Source: Terriglobia bacterium (lineage in GTDB: Bacteria; Acidobacteriota; Terriglobia; Bryobacterales; Bryobacteraceae). Taken from it: a DNA stretch of 50,248 bases. The stretch covers positions 1 to 50,248 of the forward strand of contig JAJPIT010000073.1 of NCBI GenBank assembly GCA_021324615.1. The letters are read 5' to 3'. Position 1 is the first letter of the stretch. Each line of letters begins with the position of its first letter. Below, one piece after another: positions 7,835 to 15,923 of the stretch. The position numbers were made by a program, and so were the translations under genes. The notes beneath the pieces were generated by a model, which did no database searches, had not been told where the DNA came from, and was given only the letters and a program-made list of their open reading frames with translations.

Positions 7835-8397
7835 TGCGGCGCCCCCACCACCGGCGTGCCGGCCGTGATCGTCAGGTTATTGGGATTGCTGCCGCTTCGC
7901 AGGTTGTGCGCCGCCACCACGCCGCCAGCCGCCACCACCACCGCGATCCCCAGAATCACCCAGGCCCGCGTCGATACGCCGAATGAGCCGCCCGCGGCCG
8001 GAGTGCCGGAAACATTGGTCTGGGTGATAACCGCGTTGGCGGTCTTGCCCTGATAGGACGCGGTGACGCGAATCTCGTAGGGCCCCAGTTGCCGGTTCAG
8101 CCGAATCCCGTGCGCGACGGCCCGGCCCTGCCGGTCGGTGGTGGTGGTGAGCGTGTTGGTGCCGTTTTCAAAGGTCCCACCCGGCCCTTGCGCCGGCAGG
8201 GTGAACACCACCGCCGCGCCGGCCACCGGGTTGCGGTTCTGATCCTGAACCTCCACCACCGGCTGCGTCTGCACCTTACGGTTGATATTGTGAATTTCAT
8301 CCTGACCTGCGATGATCAGAACGCGAATCGACGGCTCCTGGGCGCGCAGCAGATTCGTGAGGACGAGACAGACCAAAGTTGCCGATTTGAACTTCAT
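7831..8397 (-). CDS. Exported Ig-like protein with one C-terminal transmembrane helix
   Basis: A 188-residue protein with a Sec signal (MKFKSATLVCLVLTNLLRAQ), one Ig-like domain of the invasin/big-1 type (VVEVQDQNRNPVAGAAVVFT, RGRAVAHGIRLN, GPYEIRVTASYQGKTA), and a hydrophobic helix near residues 147-165 (WVILGIAVVVAAGGVVAA) followed by a short tail. In big-1 domains the pattern 'V-D-x-x-G-N-P-V-x-G' is diagnostic, and it is seen here in modified form. The start at 8397 is chosen over an in-frame ATG at 8427 because it begins the signal peptide. First gene of a two-gene unit with the propeller protein. Function unknown; probably surface display or adhesion. Confidence 0.7.
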   Translation of the reverse strand: MKFKSATLVCLVLTNLLRAQEPSIRVLIIAGQDEIHNINRKVQTQPVVEVQDQNRNPVAGAAVVFTLPAQGPGGTFENGTNTLTTTTDRQGRAVAHGIRLNRQLGPYEIRVTASYQGKTANAVITQTNVSGTPAAGGSFGVSTRAWVILGIAVVVAAGGVVAAHNLRSGSNPNNLTITAGTPVVGAPQ

Positions 8398-8544
8398 GCG
8401 TTTTTCCGGACCCCTGGTTAACCACACAGACGCGGCGTCCGCGCGCCGCGTTTCTATTGGGGACCTAAGTCAAAACTGTACCATGCCGCGCCGTCCAGCC
8501 GTCATGGTGAAGCCCGCGGACCCCGCCGGAATGAGGCCCGCCCC

Positions 8545-8559
8545 GGAGGAGCGCAGTTG
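8545..8559 (+). promoter_or_regulatory. Strong Shine-Dalgarno deciding the TTG start of rsmB
   Basis: GGAGGA at 8545-8550 lies six bases before TTG at 8557. This is the best Shine-Dalgarno in the first 10 kb and supports the TTG as the true start; no in-frame ATG or GTG would give the conserved NusB-like N-terminus. Confidence 0.75.
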
Positions 8560-9588
8560 AGCCCGGCGCGCCAGATCGCCTTTGCGGTTCTGCGGCGCGT
8601 CGCCCGCGGCGGATTTGCATCGGAGCTGCTGCGCCGCCAGGAGGCCGCGCCGCGCGATCTGGCCCTGGCCCACTCGATCGTGCTGGGCTGCCTGCGCGTG
8701 CAGTCCCAGCTCGATTTTCTGATCGCGCACTACTCCGGCGGAGCGAAGCTGGAGGAAGAGGTCCGCATCGCGGTGCGCATGGGGATTTACCAGCTCCGCT
8801 ATCTGGACCGCGTTCCGGCGCACGCCGCGGTGGCCGAAAGCGTCGAACTGGTCAAGCGCGCCGGCAAACGCTCCGCCGCCGGACTGGTCAACGCCGTCTT
8901 GCGCAAAGTGAACCGCGATCCGGTGGAATGGCCGGACCGGGCGGCCGCGCTCGCCGTACCGGCATGGATGCTCGAACGCTGGTCGAAATTTTACGGCGCC
9001 GCGGAGGCGGAGGCCATCGCGCTCGCCGCGCTCCAGGAGCCCCAAGCGCACCTCAACGCGGTCACCGGCCGGCGGCAGGATATCGGCGCGCAGTCGATCG
9101 TGCCATATCTGCAAATCGAGCCCGGCATGACCGTCCTGGACCTGTGCGCCGCGCCCGGAAACAAAACCGCCCAGATGCTGGCCGCCGGCGCTCGCGTCAT
9201 CGCCTGCGATCTGTCGGCGCGGCGGATGAAAGGCGTGCCCGGCGAACGAGTCGTCCTCGACGCAGCCGCGCCGCTGCCGTTCTCCGTCCGCTTTAATCGC
9301 ATCCTGGTCGACGCGCCCTGTTCGGGCACCGGAACCCTCGCCCGCAACCCCGAAATCAAGTGGCGGCTGAAGCCCGCAGACCTGCCGGTTTTCCAGGCGC
9401 GACAGCGCCGGATCCTGGAACGCGCGCTGGAACGCCTGAAGCCCGGCGGACGGCTCGTCTATTCGACTTGCTCGCTGGAACGCGAAGAGAACGAAGAAGT
9501 TGTCGCGGAATTTCAGCCGCGCCAGACGCATACGCGCCTGCCGGGTCAAGATCCGGGGGACGGATTTTTCATCGCCGTGATCGAGTAG
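8557..9588 (+). CDS. rsmB: 16S rRNA cytosine-C5 methyltransferase RsmB-like (NusB + Fmu domains)
   Basis: Methylates a cytosine of 16S rRNA (C967 in E. coli) using SAM. Residues 1-125 are a NusB-like RNA-binding domain (AFAVLRRVARGGFA, AHSIVLGCLR, AGLVNAVLRKV). The SAM-binding motif is LDLCAAPGNKT (194-204). The two m5C-MTase cysteines are C255 in DAPCSGTGT and C305 in STCSLE. At 343 residues it is about 80 shorter than typical RsmB. Most of the missing sequence lies between the NusB domain and SAM motif, where the usual LRVNT substrate-positioning segment is nearly absent. Catalytic residues are intact, so it should be active. rpe follows 62 bp downstream. Confidence 0.88.
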   Translation: MSPARQIAFAVLRRVARGGFASELLRRQEAAPRDLALAHSIVLGCLRVQSQLDFLIAHYSGGAKLEEEVRIAVRMGIYQLRYLDRVPAHAAVAESVELVKRAGKRSAAGLVNAVLRKVNRDPVEWPDRAAALAVPAWMLERWSKFYGAAEAEAIALAALQEPQAHLNAVTGRRQDIGAQSIVPYLQIEPGMTVLDLCAAPGNKTAQMLAAGARVIACDLSARRMKGVPGERVVLDAAAPLPFSVRFNRILVDAPCSGTGTLARNPEIKWRLKPADLPVFQARQRRILERALERLKPGGRLVYSTCSLEREENEEVVAEFQPRQTHTRLPGQDPGDGFFIAVIE

Positions 9589-9650
9589 CGCCCGCCCGCC
9601 GCGTGTGCCGCATGATAGGCTGAAGAGCAGAGCAGATATTCTGACTCTTC

Positions 9651-10334
9651 ATGAGGGTCATGCCCGAAATCCTTCCCTCCATTCTCTCGGCCGACTTCGC
9701 CAGGCTGGGCGGCGAACTCCAGGCGCTCGAAGCCGCCGGATGCCGCACGGTGCATCTGGATGTGATGGACGGGCATTTCGTGCCGAACCTCACCATTGGC
9801 CCTCCGGTGATCGAGTCTTTGCGGAAGGTCACCAAAATGACCTTCGACGTGCATCTGATGATCACCGATCCGGACCGCTACGCCCCGGCTTTCATCCAGG
9901 CCGGCGCCGACCACGTCCTCGTGCATCAGGAAACCTGCCCCCATCTGGACCGTACGCTGCGCATGATCCAAAGCGAGGGCGCGCGCGCCGGCGTGGTGAT
10001 CAATCCGGCGACGCCGGTCGCCATGCTCGAAGATGTCCTGGACGTCGTCGATTCCGTGCTCGTGATGAGCGTGAACCCCGGATTCGGCGGGCAGAGTTTC
10101 CTCCACAACTCGCTCAACAAGATCCGCCGGCTGGCGATGCGCAAAAGGGAATGCGGCTTGCAGTTTCCCATCGAGATCGACGGCGGCATTACGATGGAAA
10201 ACGTTGCCGAGGTGGTGCGCGCCGGCGCCGAATGGATCGTGGCCGGGTCGTCTATTTTTCACACTGTGAATCCGCCGGCCGCTTTCCAGCAGATGCAGCG
10301 CCTAGCCCACGATGCTGCGGCGATTCGGGTATAG
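9651..10334 (+). CDS. rpe: Ribulose-phosphate 3-epimerase
   Basis: Interconverts D-ribulose 5-phosphate and D-xylulose 5-phosphate in the pentose phosphate pathway. A 227-residue TIM barrel with all family signatures: PSILSADFARLG, HLDVMDGHFVPNLTIGP (metal and catalytic Asp), HLMITDP, MSVNPGFGGQSF, and EIDGGIT plus AGSSIF for phosphate binding. Length is normal (about 220-230). Start: ATG at 9651 lies two bases after the transcription start predicted by TATTCT (9637-9642). An in-frame ATG at 9660 would give MPEIL and is the alternative. The stop overlaps the TATAGT hexamer that appears to serve bamD. Confidence 0.95.
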   Translation: MRVMPEILPSILSADFARLGGELQALEAAGCRTVHLDVMDGHFVPNLTIGPPVIESLRKVTKMTFDVHLMITDPDRYAPAFIQAGADHVLVHQETCPHLDRTLRMIQSEGARAGVVINPATPVAMLEDVLDVVDSVLVMSVNPGFGGQSFLHNSLNKIRRLAMRKRECGLQFPIEIDGGITMENVAEVVRAGAEWIVAGSSIFHTVNPPAAFQQMQRLAHDAAAIRV

Positions 10335-10335
10335 T
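10330..10335 (+). promoter_or_regulatory. -10 element for the leader ORF and bamD
   Basis: TATAGT at 10330-10335 overlaps the rpe stop codon. It lies exactly at -12 to -7 of an ATG at 10342 that opens an 8-codon frame ending on the bamD start. Confidence 0.5.
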
Positions 10336-10341
10336 CATAGG

Positions 10342-10368
10342 ATGCGCACTAAGGTAAAGCGAGCATGA
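10342..10368 (+). CDS. Possible leaderless 8-codon leader peptide coupled to bamD
   Basis: ATG CGC ACT AAG GTA AAG CGA GCA TGA encodes MRTKVKRA. Its TGA overlaps the bamD ATG as ATGA, the usual coupling geometry in this genome. The ATG sits exactly where transcription should start from the TATAGT hexamer, so the mRNA would be leaderless and ribosomes would be delivered to bamD, which has no close Shine-Dalgarno. The peptide is strongly basic. Too short to judge by codon use; inference only. Confidence 0.35.
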   Translation: MRTKVKRA

Positions 10369-11657
10369 TTGGTAATCGGAAACACCTGGCGGGGATCGCC
10401 GCGGTTCTCCTCTTCCTGGCCGCCTCCTGCGGATTTAAACGCAAGAAGTACGAAGATCCCATCAGCAAGCAGACTCAGCAGCCGGATAAAATCCTTTTCG
10501 ATAAAGCCATTAACGATATCGAGCACGGCCGCTACGAAATCGCCCGGCTGACGCTCAACACTTTGATTAATACCTACGATTCCAGCGAATATTTGGCGAA
10601 AGCAAAGCTCGCGGTCGCCGATAGCTGGTTCCGCGAAGGCGGCGCGCACGGGCTGGCGCAGGCCGAAGCCGAATACAAAGATTTCGAGCTGTTCTATCCG
10701 ACCATGCCGGAGGCGGCTGAATCGCAGTATAAGATCTGCAATATCCACTACATCCAGATGGAGAAGCCGGATCGCGATCCCAACAACGCCCTGCGGGCCG
10801 AGCAGGAGTGCCGGCAACTGATCACGCAGTATCCCAACTCCAAATTCGTGCCGGAAGCCGAGCAGAAGCTGCGTGAAATTCAGGAAGTGCTGGCCGAGGC
10901 CGAGTACGACGCCGGCCACTACTATCACGAGAAGGGATCGAACGCCGCGGCGGCTAACCGCTTTGAGACCCTGATCGAAGAGTATCCGCTTTATAGCCGC
11001 GCCGACCTGGCCTTGTGGGAACAGGCCGACGCTTATAGCCGGATGGGGCCGCGCTTCCGCCAGAAGGAGGGCGACGCGCTGGCGAAAATCGTGCGCGATT
11101 ATCCGTTGAGCCCGCTGGCCGAGCAGGCCAGACGAAAATTGCAGTCGCTCGAATTGCCGGTGCCGGAAGCCGATCCGAAAGCGGTGGCGCGGATGAAGTA
11201 CGACAAGGAAAATTACCACCGCCCCAGTCTGTTTCATCGCACGACGGCGTTTATCGCCGGCCGGCCGGACGTGAGCCACGCCGCCAAGACCGGCCAGCCC
11301 ACCATGGAAAATCCCAAGCCGACGATTCCGGCGAGCGTTCCGGTGCAGGCGCAGGCCGCCGGGGTCAACGAAGTCACGGTGGCTCCGGTGACCGATCCGA
11401 CGGCGCTCGATAAGCTGCCGGATGCCAGAGCCAATCCGCCGGCGGCTTCGGCTCCAGCCACGGGCGGCAAGGAAACTCCGTCGGCTCCCGCCGCGGGTGG
11501 CAAGGAAACTCCGGCGGCCTCTTCCTCCAGTGCCGCTCCGGCGGCGGCCAGCCCGGCGCCGGAGGCCAAGGATTCCACGTCCGACTCCAAGAGCAAGAAG
11601 AAGAAAAAGAAGAACGACAAAAAGAGCACCACTTCGACCAGCCAGCCCGAGAAATGA
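10365..11657 (+). CDS. bamD: Outer membrane assembly lipoprotein BamD (YfiO-like)
   Basis: TPR-type lipoprotein of the BAM complex that inserts beta-barrel proteins into the outer membrane. Residues 1-22 are a lipoprotein signal with the lipidated Cys at 22 (FLAASC). Residues 40-270 contain the TPR units (LFDKAINDIEHGRYEIARLT, FELFYPTMPEAAESQYKIC, NRFETLIEEYPLYSRADLA). The tail from about 300 is low-complexity Ala/Pro/Ser with a duplicated GGKETP motif and ends in a Ser/Lys-rich run of consecutive lysines. That makes it 430 residues, much longer than the E. coli protein (245), and the tail is not part of the known fold. ATGA overlap with the downstream response regulator. Confidence 0.85.
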   Translation: MIGNRKHLAGIAAVLLFLAASCGFKRKKYEDPISKQTQQPDKILFDKAINDIEHGRYEIARLTLNTLINTYDSSEYLAKAKLAVADSWFREGGAHGLAQAEAEYKDFELFYPTMPEAAESQYKICNIHYIQMEKPDRDPNNALRAEQECRQLITQYPNSKFVPEAEQKLREIQEVLAEAEYDAGHYYHEKGSNAAAANRFETLIEEYPLYSRADLALWEQADAYSRMGPRFRQKEGDALAKIVRDYPLSPLAEQARRKLQSLELPVPEADPKAVARMKYDKENYHRPSLFHRTTAFIAGRPDVSHAAKTGQPTMENPKPTIPASVPVQAQAAGVNEVTVAPVTDPTALDKLPDARANPPAASAPATGGKETPSAPAAGGKETPAASSSSAAPAAASPAPEAKDSTSDSKSKKKKKKNDKKSTTSTSQPEK

Positions 11658-12208
11658 GCACGATTCTGCTCGCCGACGACAGCCCCCACGCGCAGCGGCT
11701 GGGGGAACGTATTTTGCGCGAAGAAGGATTTTCGGTGGCCAGCGTCACCGACGGGGAAACCGCGCTGCTGCGCATGAGCGACGTCGACCCGGACGTGGTT
11801 CTGGTGGATGTGTTTCTGCCCGGCCGCAGTGGTTTCGAGATCTGCCGCGCGATTAAATCTTCCTACCGGCACGTCCGGGTTGTGTTGACGGCGGGAATGC
11901 TGGAAACCTTCGACGAACAGGAGGCGCGGGACGCCGGCTGCGACGCGATCTTAAGAAAACCCTTCGAGGCTTCGGCGGTGATCGGGACGCTGCGTCCGTT
12001 GATCCAGGACGCGCGGCTGGCGCGCAGGCTTTTCGCGGAAGCGGGCGTTCCACCCTCGCCGCCGCGCGCGGCGCCGGCGCCGGCATCCTCGAATTCGGCG
12101 CCCGATCCGGAGCGCGTGGAGGCCGCGGTGACCCTCGCGCTCGACGCGGCGCTGCCCGCCCTGGTGCGTGAAATCACCGAGAAGGTTTTGGTAGCATTAG
12201 GGCACTAA
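11654..12208 (+). CDS. Response regulator with receiver domain and short helical C-terminus
   Basis: A 184-residue protein whose first 120 residues are a receiver domain: acidic pocket D8-D9 (LLADDS), phosphoacceptor D52 (VLVDVFLPGRSG), Thr in LTAGM, and Lys in LRKPFE. An Ala/Pro linker follows, then a helix of about 40 residues (PERVEAAVTLALDAALPALVREITE). There is no DNA-binding or enzymatic output domain. It begins inside the bamD stop (ATGA), so it is cotranscribed and probably coupled. No kinase is adjacent. It may act through protein contacts by its C-terminal helix; target unknown. Confidence 0.85.
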   Translation: MSTILLADDSPHAQRLGERILREEGFSVASVTDGETALLRMSDVDPDVVLVDVFLPGRSGFEICRAIKSSYRHVRVVLTAGMLETFDEQEARDAGCDAILRKPFEASAVIGTLRPLIQDARLARRLFAEAGVPPSPPRAAPAPASSNSAPDPERVEAAVTLALDAALPALVREITEKVLVALGH

Positions 12209-12285
12209 GCGGCCGGAGAAGCTGGAAGCCTGAAGTCAGAGCGGCCGCGCGTTCTGAATTCCGACTCCTGGATTCTTAATTTGCC

Positions 12286-12786
12286 ATGCCCGAGAACTCT
12301 TTCGACATCGTTTCAAAGATCGAATTGCCGGAGGTCTCCAACGCCGTGCAGCAGGCGCTCAAGGAAATTCAACAGCGCTACGATCTCAAAAACTCGCGCT
12401 CCCATATCGAGCTGCGGGAGAAGGAGAACAAGCTGATCCTGTCCAGCGCCGACGAGTTCAAGTTGAAAGCCGTCATCGAAATTTTGGAGGCGAAGCTGGT
12501 CAAGCGCCATGTGCCTTTAAAAGGGCTCACCTACGGCGCGGTCACGCCAGCCGCCGGATCGAGCGTGCGCCAGGAGGTGACGCTTCAGCAAGGCATTCCC
12601 ATCGAAAAGGCGCGCGAGATCGTAAAGGCGATCAAGGACAGCAAGAAAAAGGTGCAGGCCTCGATTCAGGGCGATTTCGTGCGGGTTTCCGGCAAGGACC
12701 GCGATACGCTCCAGGAAGTAATCGCGCTGATCCGCGCCACCGACTTCGGCATCGACATGCAGTTTGCCAACTACCGGACCAATTAG
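12286..12786 (+). CDS. YajQ family nucleotide-binding protein
   Basis: A 166-residue member of the YajQ/DUF520 family; some members bind cyclic di-GMP and act as transcription co-factors. Family features are the opening SFDIVSKIELPEVSNAVQQA, RYDLKNSRSHIEL, and the C-terminal VQASIQGDFVRVSGKDRDTLQ ... FGIDMQFANYR. Length and motif order match the family (about 163). Two ferredoxin-like halves are expected. Ligand is not evident from sequence. Its stop shares a base with the next start (TAGTG), so it is coupled to the alpha/beta hydrolase. Confidence 0.92.
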   Translation: MPENSFDIVSKIELPEVSNAVQQALKEIQQRYDLKNSRSHIELREKENKLILSSADEFKLKAVIEILEAKLVKRHVPLKGLTYGAVTPAAGSSVRQEVTLQQGIPIEKAREIVKAIKDSKKKVQASIQGDFVRVSGKDRDTLQEVIALIRATDFGIDMQFANYRTN

Positions 12787-13451
12787 TGGCGCGGAAAATC
12801 GAGTCTCTTTTCATTGCCGGTCCGGCCGGCCGGCTGGAAGCGCTGCTGGAAGAGCCCGAGGAGGGCGCGCCTGGCGAGGCGGCGCTGGTCTGTCATCCTC
12901 ATCCTCAGCACGGCGGGACCATGCACAACAAAGTGGTGTACCGCATCGCCCGCGGGCTGCGGCGGGCCGGCGCGGCGGTTCTGCGCTTCAACTACCGCGG
13001 GGTGAACCGCAGCGAAGGCAGCTACGATCACGGCGAAGGCGAGTTGGAAGACGCGCGCGCCTGCCTGGCGCATCTCCGCGGCCGCTATCCCGCGCTACCC
13101 TATACGCTGGCCGGGTTTTCCTTCGGCTCGCGGATCGTGCTGCGCCTGGGCTGCGCCGCGCCGGACCCGCCGCGGCGGATCATCGCCGCCGGATTCCCGA
13201 CCATCTACCGCGACCGCTCTTATTTAGACGGCTGCACCGTGCCGCGGATTTTCGTGCAGAGCACGCACGATGCGTACGGTCCGGTGGCCGAAATCGAGCC
13301 GCTCATCGCGGCGCTGCCGGAACCGAAGAAGCTCCTGCTGATCGAGGCCGCCGACCATTTTTTCACGGGCGCGCTGGACCGGCTGGAAGAGGAGATTTCC
13401 CGTTTGGACGAACTCCCCGGGCGCCCCGGCCCGCCCCCGGCCGGTGTTTAG
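12786..13451 (+). CDS. Alpha/beta hydrolase (COG2945-like)
   Basis: A 221-residue cytoplasmic hydrolase of the dienelactone-hydrolase-like COG2945 group. Motifs: CHPHPQHGGTMHNKVVYR (36-53), a group signature; RFNYRGVNRSEGSYDHG (67-83); the nucleophile elbow AGFSFGS with Ser112; the acid Asp162 in STHDAYGP; and His191 in EAADHFF. The catalytic triad is complete. Substrate unknown. Start GTG at 12786 overlaps the yajQ stop; the two genes are an operon. The 3' end overlaps the convergent phosphatase gene by 4 bp. Confidence 0.85.
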   Translation: MARKIESLFIAGPAGRLEALLEEPEEGAPGEAALVCHPHPQHGGTMHNKVVYRIARGLRRAGAAVLRFNYRGVNRSEGSYDHGEGELEDARACLAHLRGRYPALPYTLAGFSFGSRIVLRLGCAAPDPPRRIIAAGFPTIYRDRSYLDGCTVPRIFVQSTHDAYGPVAEIEPLIAALPEPKKLLLIEAADHFFTGALDRLEEEISRLDELPGRPGPPPAGV

Positions 13452-14569
13452 CGGGCTCGCAGCGCGACGAGGGTGACGTCGTCGGACTGCGCGCCGGGAC
13501 TGAAGCGGTGGAGTTCGTCTAGCACGCCGTCCAGCAGCGCGTCCACCGAAGCGGGCGCGGCCGCCGATCCGGCTCTGATCACCGCTTCGATCAGCCGCTT
13601 TTCGCCGAACTCCTCGCGCTGGTCGATTCCGGCCTCCAGAACGCCGTCGGAGAGGATCACCACCACGTCGCCCGGCTCGAGCCGCACGCTCTTTTCCTCG
13701 CACTTCCACCCGTGGAAGGCGCCGATCGGCAGCGCGGTGGCGTCCATGCGCTCCACCTGGCCGGCGCCGCGGAACAGCAGCGCGCCGGGATGGCCGCAGT
13801 TGATGTAGCGGAACTCGCGCGTCGGATCGCGATACTCGGCGTAGAACAGGGTGGCGAAGTATTCGGCCGGAGTCGATTCATGAAACAGCTTGTTCACCGA
13901 GCTTAACAGCGCCTTGCCGTGTTTCAATCCCAGTTCAAGCTGGCTGCGGAAGGAGGCTTGCAGGTTGGCGGTGAGCAGCGCGCCGGCCACGCCCTTTCCG
14001 GAGACGTCGGCCAGCAGCACGCCCAGCCGGCCGGGGCCGAGGTCCAGAAAATCGTAGTAATCGCCGCCGATGGCGCGGGCCGGCAGGCAGCGCCCGGCAT
14101 AGGCGAGCGTCTGGAGCGGCTGGGCGTGCTGCGGCAGCAGGCGCTGCTGCACGTGGCGGGCGATTTCCAGCTCCGTCCTGGCGGTCTTGCGCTGGCGCGA
14201 GCGGTCCGCCTGCTTTTCGATGGTCGCCAGCAGCCGCGCGTTGTCCCAGGGCTTTTGAATAAAGTCGGCGGCGCCGCGGCGCATGGCCTCAACCGCCAGA
14301 TCGACGCTGGACCAGGCGGTCATGACGATCACCGGCAGGGCGCCGTCGCGCTGGAGCAGCCGGTCAAGCAGCGCCAGGCCCTCCTCGCCGGAGGTGGTGT
14401 CGCGCGAGTAGTTCATATCCATCAGCACCAGATCGAACGGCTCGCCTTCGACCGCGGCCAGCACCGCGCGGGGAGAATCGGCGACGGCGGCCGAATGCCC
14501 GGCGCCCTTGAGCAGCAGGCGGATGGCCTCCAGCACATCCGGCTGATCGTCGCTGACCAGGACCCGCAT
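13448..14569 (-). CDS. Response regulator with PP2C-type (RsbU/SpoIIE) phosphatase output
   Basis: A 373-residue signalling protein. Residues 1-120 are a receiver domain (DD at 7-8, phosphoacceptor D51 in LVLMDMNYS, Lys in FIQKPWD). A helical linker (TELEIARHVQQRLLP) leads to a SpoIIE-type PP2C phosphatase with metal ligands in GGDYYDF, ADVSGKG, LSDGVLEA and QSDDVTLVALR. Such proteins dephosphorylate anti-anti-sigma factors in partner-switching stress pathways. No anti-sigma or STAS gene lies nearby, so its target is elsewhere. The start at ATG 14569 gives the usual receiver N-terminus; a TTG at 14605 would add 12 residues. Monocistronic, convergent with the alpha/beta hydrolase. Confidence 0.9.
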   Translation of the reverse strand: MRVLVSDDQPDVLEAIRLLLKGAGHSAAVADSPRAVLAAVEGEPFDLVLMDMNYSRDTTSGEEGLALLDRLLQRDGALPVIVMTAWSSVDLAVEAMRRGAADFIQKPWDNARLLATIEKQADRSRQRKTARTELEIARHVQQRLLPQHAQPLQTLAYAGRCLPARAIGGDYYDFLDLGPGRLGVLLADVSGKGVAGALLTANLQASFRSQLELGLKHGKALLSSVNKLFHESTPAEYFATLFYAEYRDPTREFRYINCGHPGALLFRGAGQVERMDATALPIGAFHGWKCEEKSVRLEPGDVVVILSDGVLEAGIDQREEFGEKRLIEAVIRAGSAAAPASVDALLDGVLDELHRFSPGAQSDDVTLVALRAR

Positions 14570-14660
14570 CCTTTCATGGTCGTCGCTGGCGCCGCCCGCG
14601 GTCAACGGCCCGGTCCGGCCGTTTCCGGAAAATCCTGCGGCGGCAAGCTACCCTGAGTAC

Positions 14661-15923
14661 ATGCGGACCTTCGCGGGATTGCTGCTGGCGGCCGCGGCCG
14701 GCTACGCCCAGCTCACCGCCGAACAGAGACAGCTCAACATCGAATCGTTCGAAAAGGTGTGGACCACCATCCGGGACAAGCATTGGGAAAGAAATCCGGG
14801 CGGGCTGGACTGGCAGGCGATCCACGCCGAATACCGGCCCAAGATCGAGCAAGCCGCTTCCACCGAACAGGCGCGCCAGGTGATGCGCGACATGCTGGCG
14901 CGGCTGCACCAAACCCACTTCGCCATTTTTCCGGGAAATGTCTATGAAGACGTCGGCGGCGCGGTGATGGGCGGCGGCACGCCGGGCCTGGAGACGCGCG
15001 TGCTGGAGGGCCAGGCGGTGGTGACGTCCATCGATCCGGGGTCTTCGGCGGAACGGGCCGGCGTGCATCCCGGCTGGGTGGTCACGCGCGCCGGGGACAA
15101 GGATCTGGCGCCGATGATCCGGAAACTCCAAGCCGTGCCGGAGCTGCACGAGCTGACGCTGGAACGCGCCGTCGAGGCCGCGCTGAGCGGGCCCGAGGGC
15201 GGCGATCTGGCGGTCACTTTTTTGGACGGCGACGGCCGGCAGCGGACGATGAATCTCAGGCTGGGCCCGCCACGCGGCGCGCCTTCGCGCTTCGGCAATC
15301 TGCCGGTGGAATACGTCTGGTTTGAATCGAAAAAGATCGGCAACATCGGCTATGTGCGGTTCAACCTGTTTCTCGATCTGGCGCGGGTGATGGGCGAGTT
15401 CGGCAAAGCCGTCACCGGCTGCCGGGGCTGCGACGGATTCATCATCGACCTTCGCGGAAATCCCGGCGGGATCGGCGGCATGGCCATGGGGATGGCCGGA
15501 TTTCTGGTCGAGAAACCGGATGAGAAGCTGGGCACCATGTATATGCGCGACAATTCCTTGAAATTCGTGATCAATCCTCGCGCGGGGGCGTTTGACGGGC
15601 CGCTGGCGGTGCTGGTGGACGGCTGCTCGGCGTCGACCTCGGAGATCTTCGCCGGCGGATTGCAGGATTTGGGGCGCGCCCGCATTTTTGGCACGAAGAC
15701 GGCCGCCGCCGCGCTGCCCTCGGCCATCGAAAAACTGCCCAACGGCGACGGCTTCCAGTACGCCATCGCCAACTATATTTCCGAGGGCGGAAAGGCGCTG
15801 GAGGGCAACGGCGTCACGCCGGACGTCACGGTGAAGCTGACGCGCGCGGCTCTGCTGGCCGGGCGCGATCCGGTGATCGACGCTGCGGTAGAGTGGATTA
15901 GGAAACAGAGGACACCCCAATGA
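14661..15923 (+). CDS. Exported S41 family peptidase (C-terminal processing protease-like)
   Basis: A 420-residue exported serine protease relative. The signal peptide is short (MRTFAGLLLAAAAGYAQ). A PDZ-like domain spans about 95-205 (VVTSIDPGSSAERAGVHPGWVV). The S41 core follows: IGYVRFNLF, IIDLRGNPGG (261-270), and the nucleophile region DGCSASTSEIF with the likely Ser at 325. The usual catalytic Lys in a TFGKG motif is replaced by FGTKTAAAALPS, so Lys346 or another residue would have to serve, as in other S41 subgroups. TACCCT at 14649-14654 sits exactly at -12 to -7 of the ATG. Overlaps the next gene by 4 bp. Confidence 0.85.
   Translation: MRTFAGLLLAAAAGYAQLTAEQRQLNIESFEKVWTTIRDKHWERNPGGLDWQAIHAEYRPKIEQAASTEQARQVMRDMLARLHQTHFAIFPGNVYEDVGGAVMGGGTPGLETRVLEGQAVVTSIDPGSSAERAGVHPGWVVTRAGDKDLAPMIRKLQAVPELHELTLERAVEAALSGPEGGDLAVTFLDGDGRQRTMNLRLGPPRGAPSRFGNLPVEYVWFESKKIGNIGYVRFNLFLDLARVMGEFGKAVTGCRGCDGFIIDLRGNPGGIGGMAMGMAGFLVEKPDEKLGTMYMRDNSLKFVINPRAGAFDGPLAVLVDGCSASTSEIFAGGLQDLGRARIFGTKTAAAALPSAIEKLPNGDGFQYAIANYISEGGKALEGNGVTPDVTVKLTRAALLAGRDPVIDAAVEWIRKQRTPQ

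Noticed and set aside
6386-8053. 555-codon plus-strand frame over the propeller gene
   Set aside because: Arg/Gly-rich translation typical of antisense high-GC frames; opposite strand has clear exported domains.
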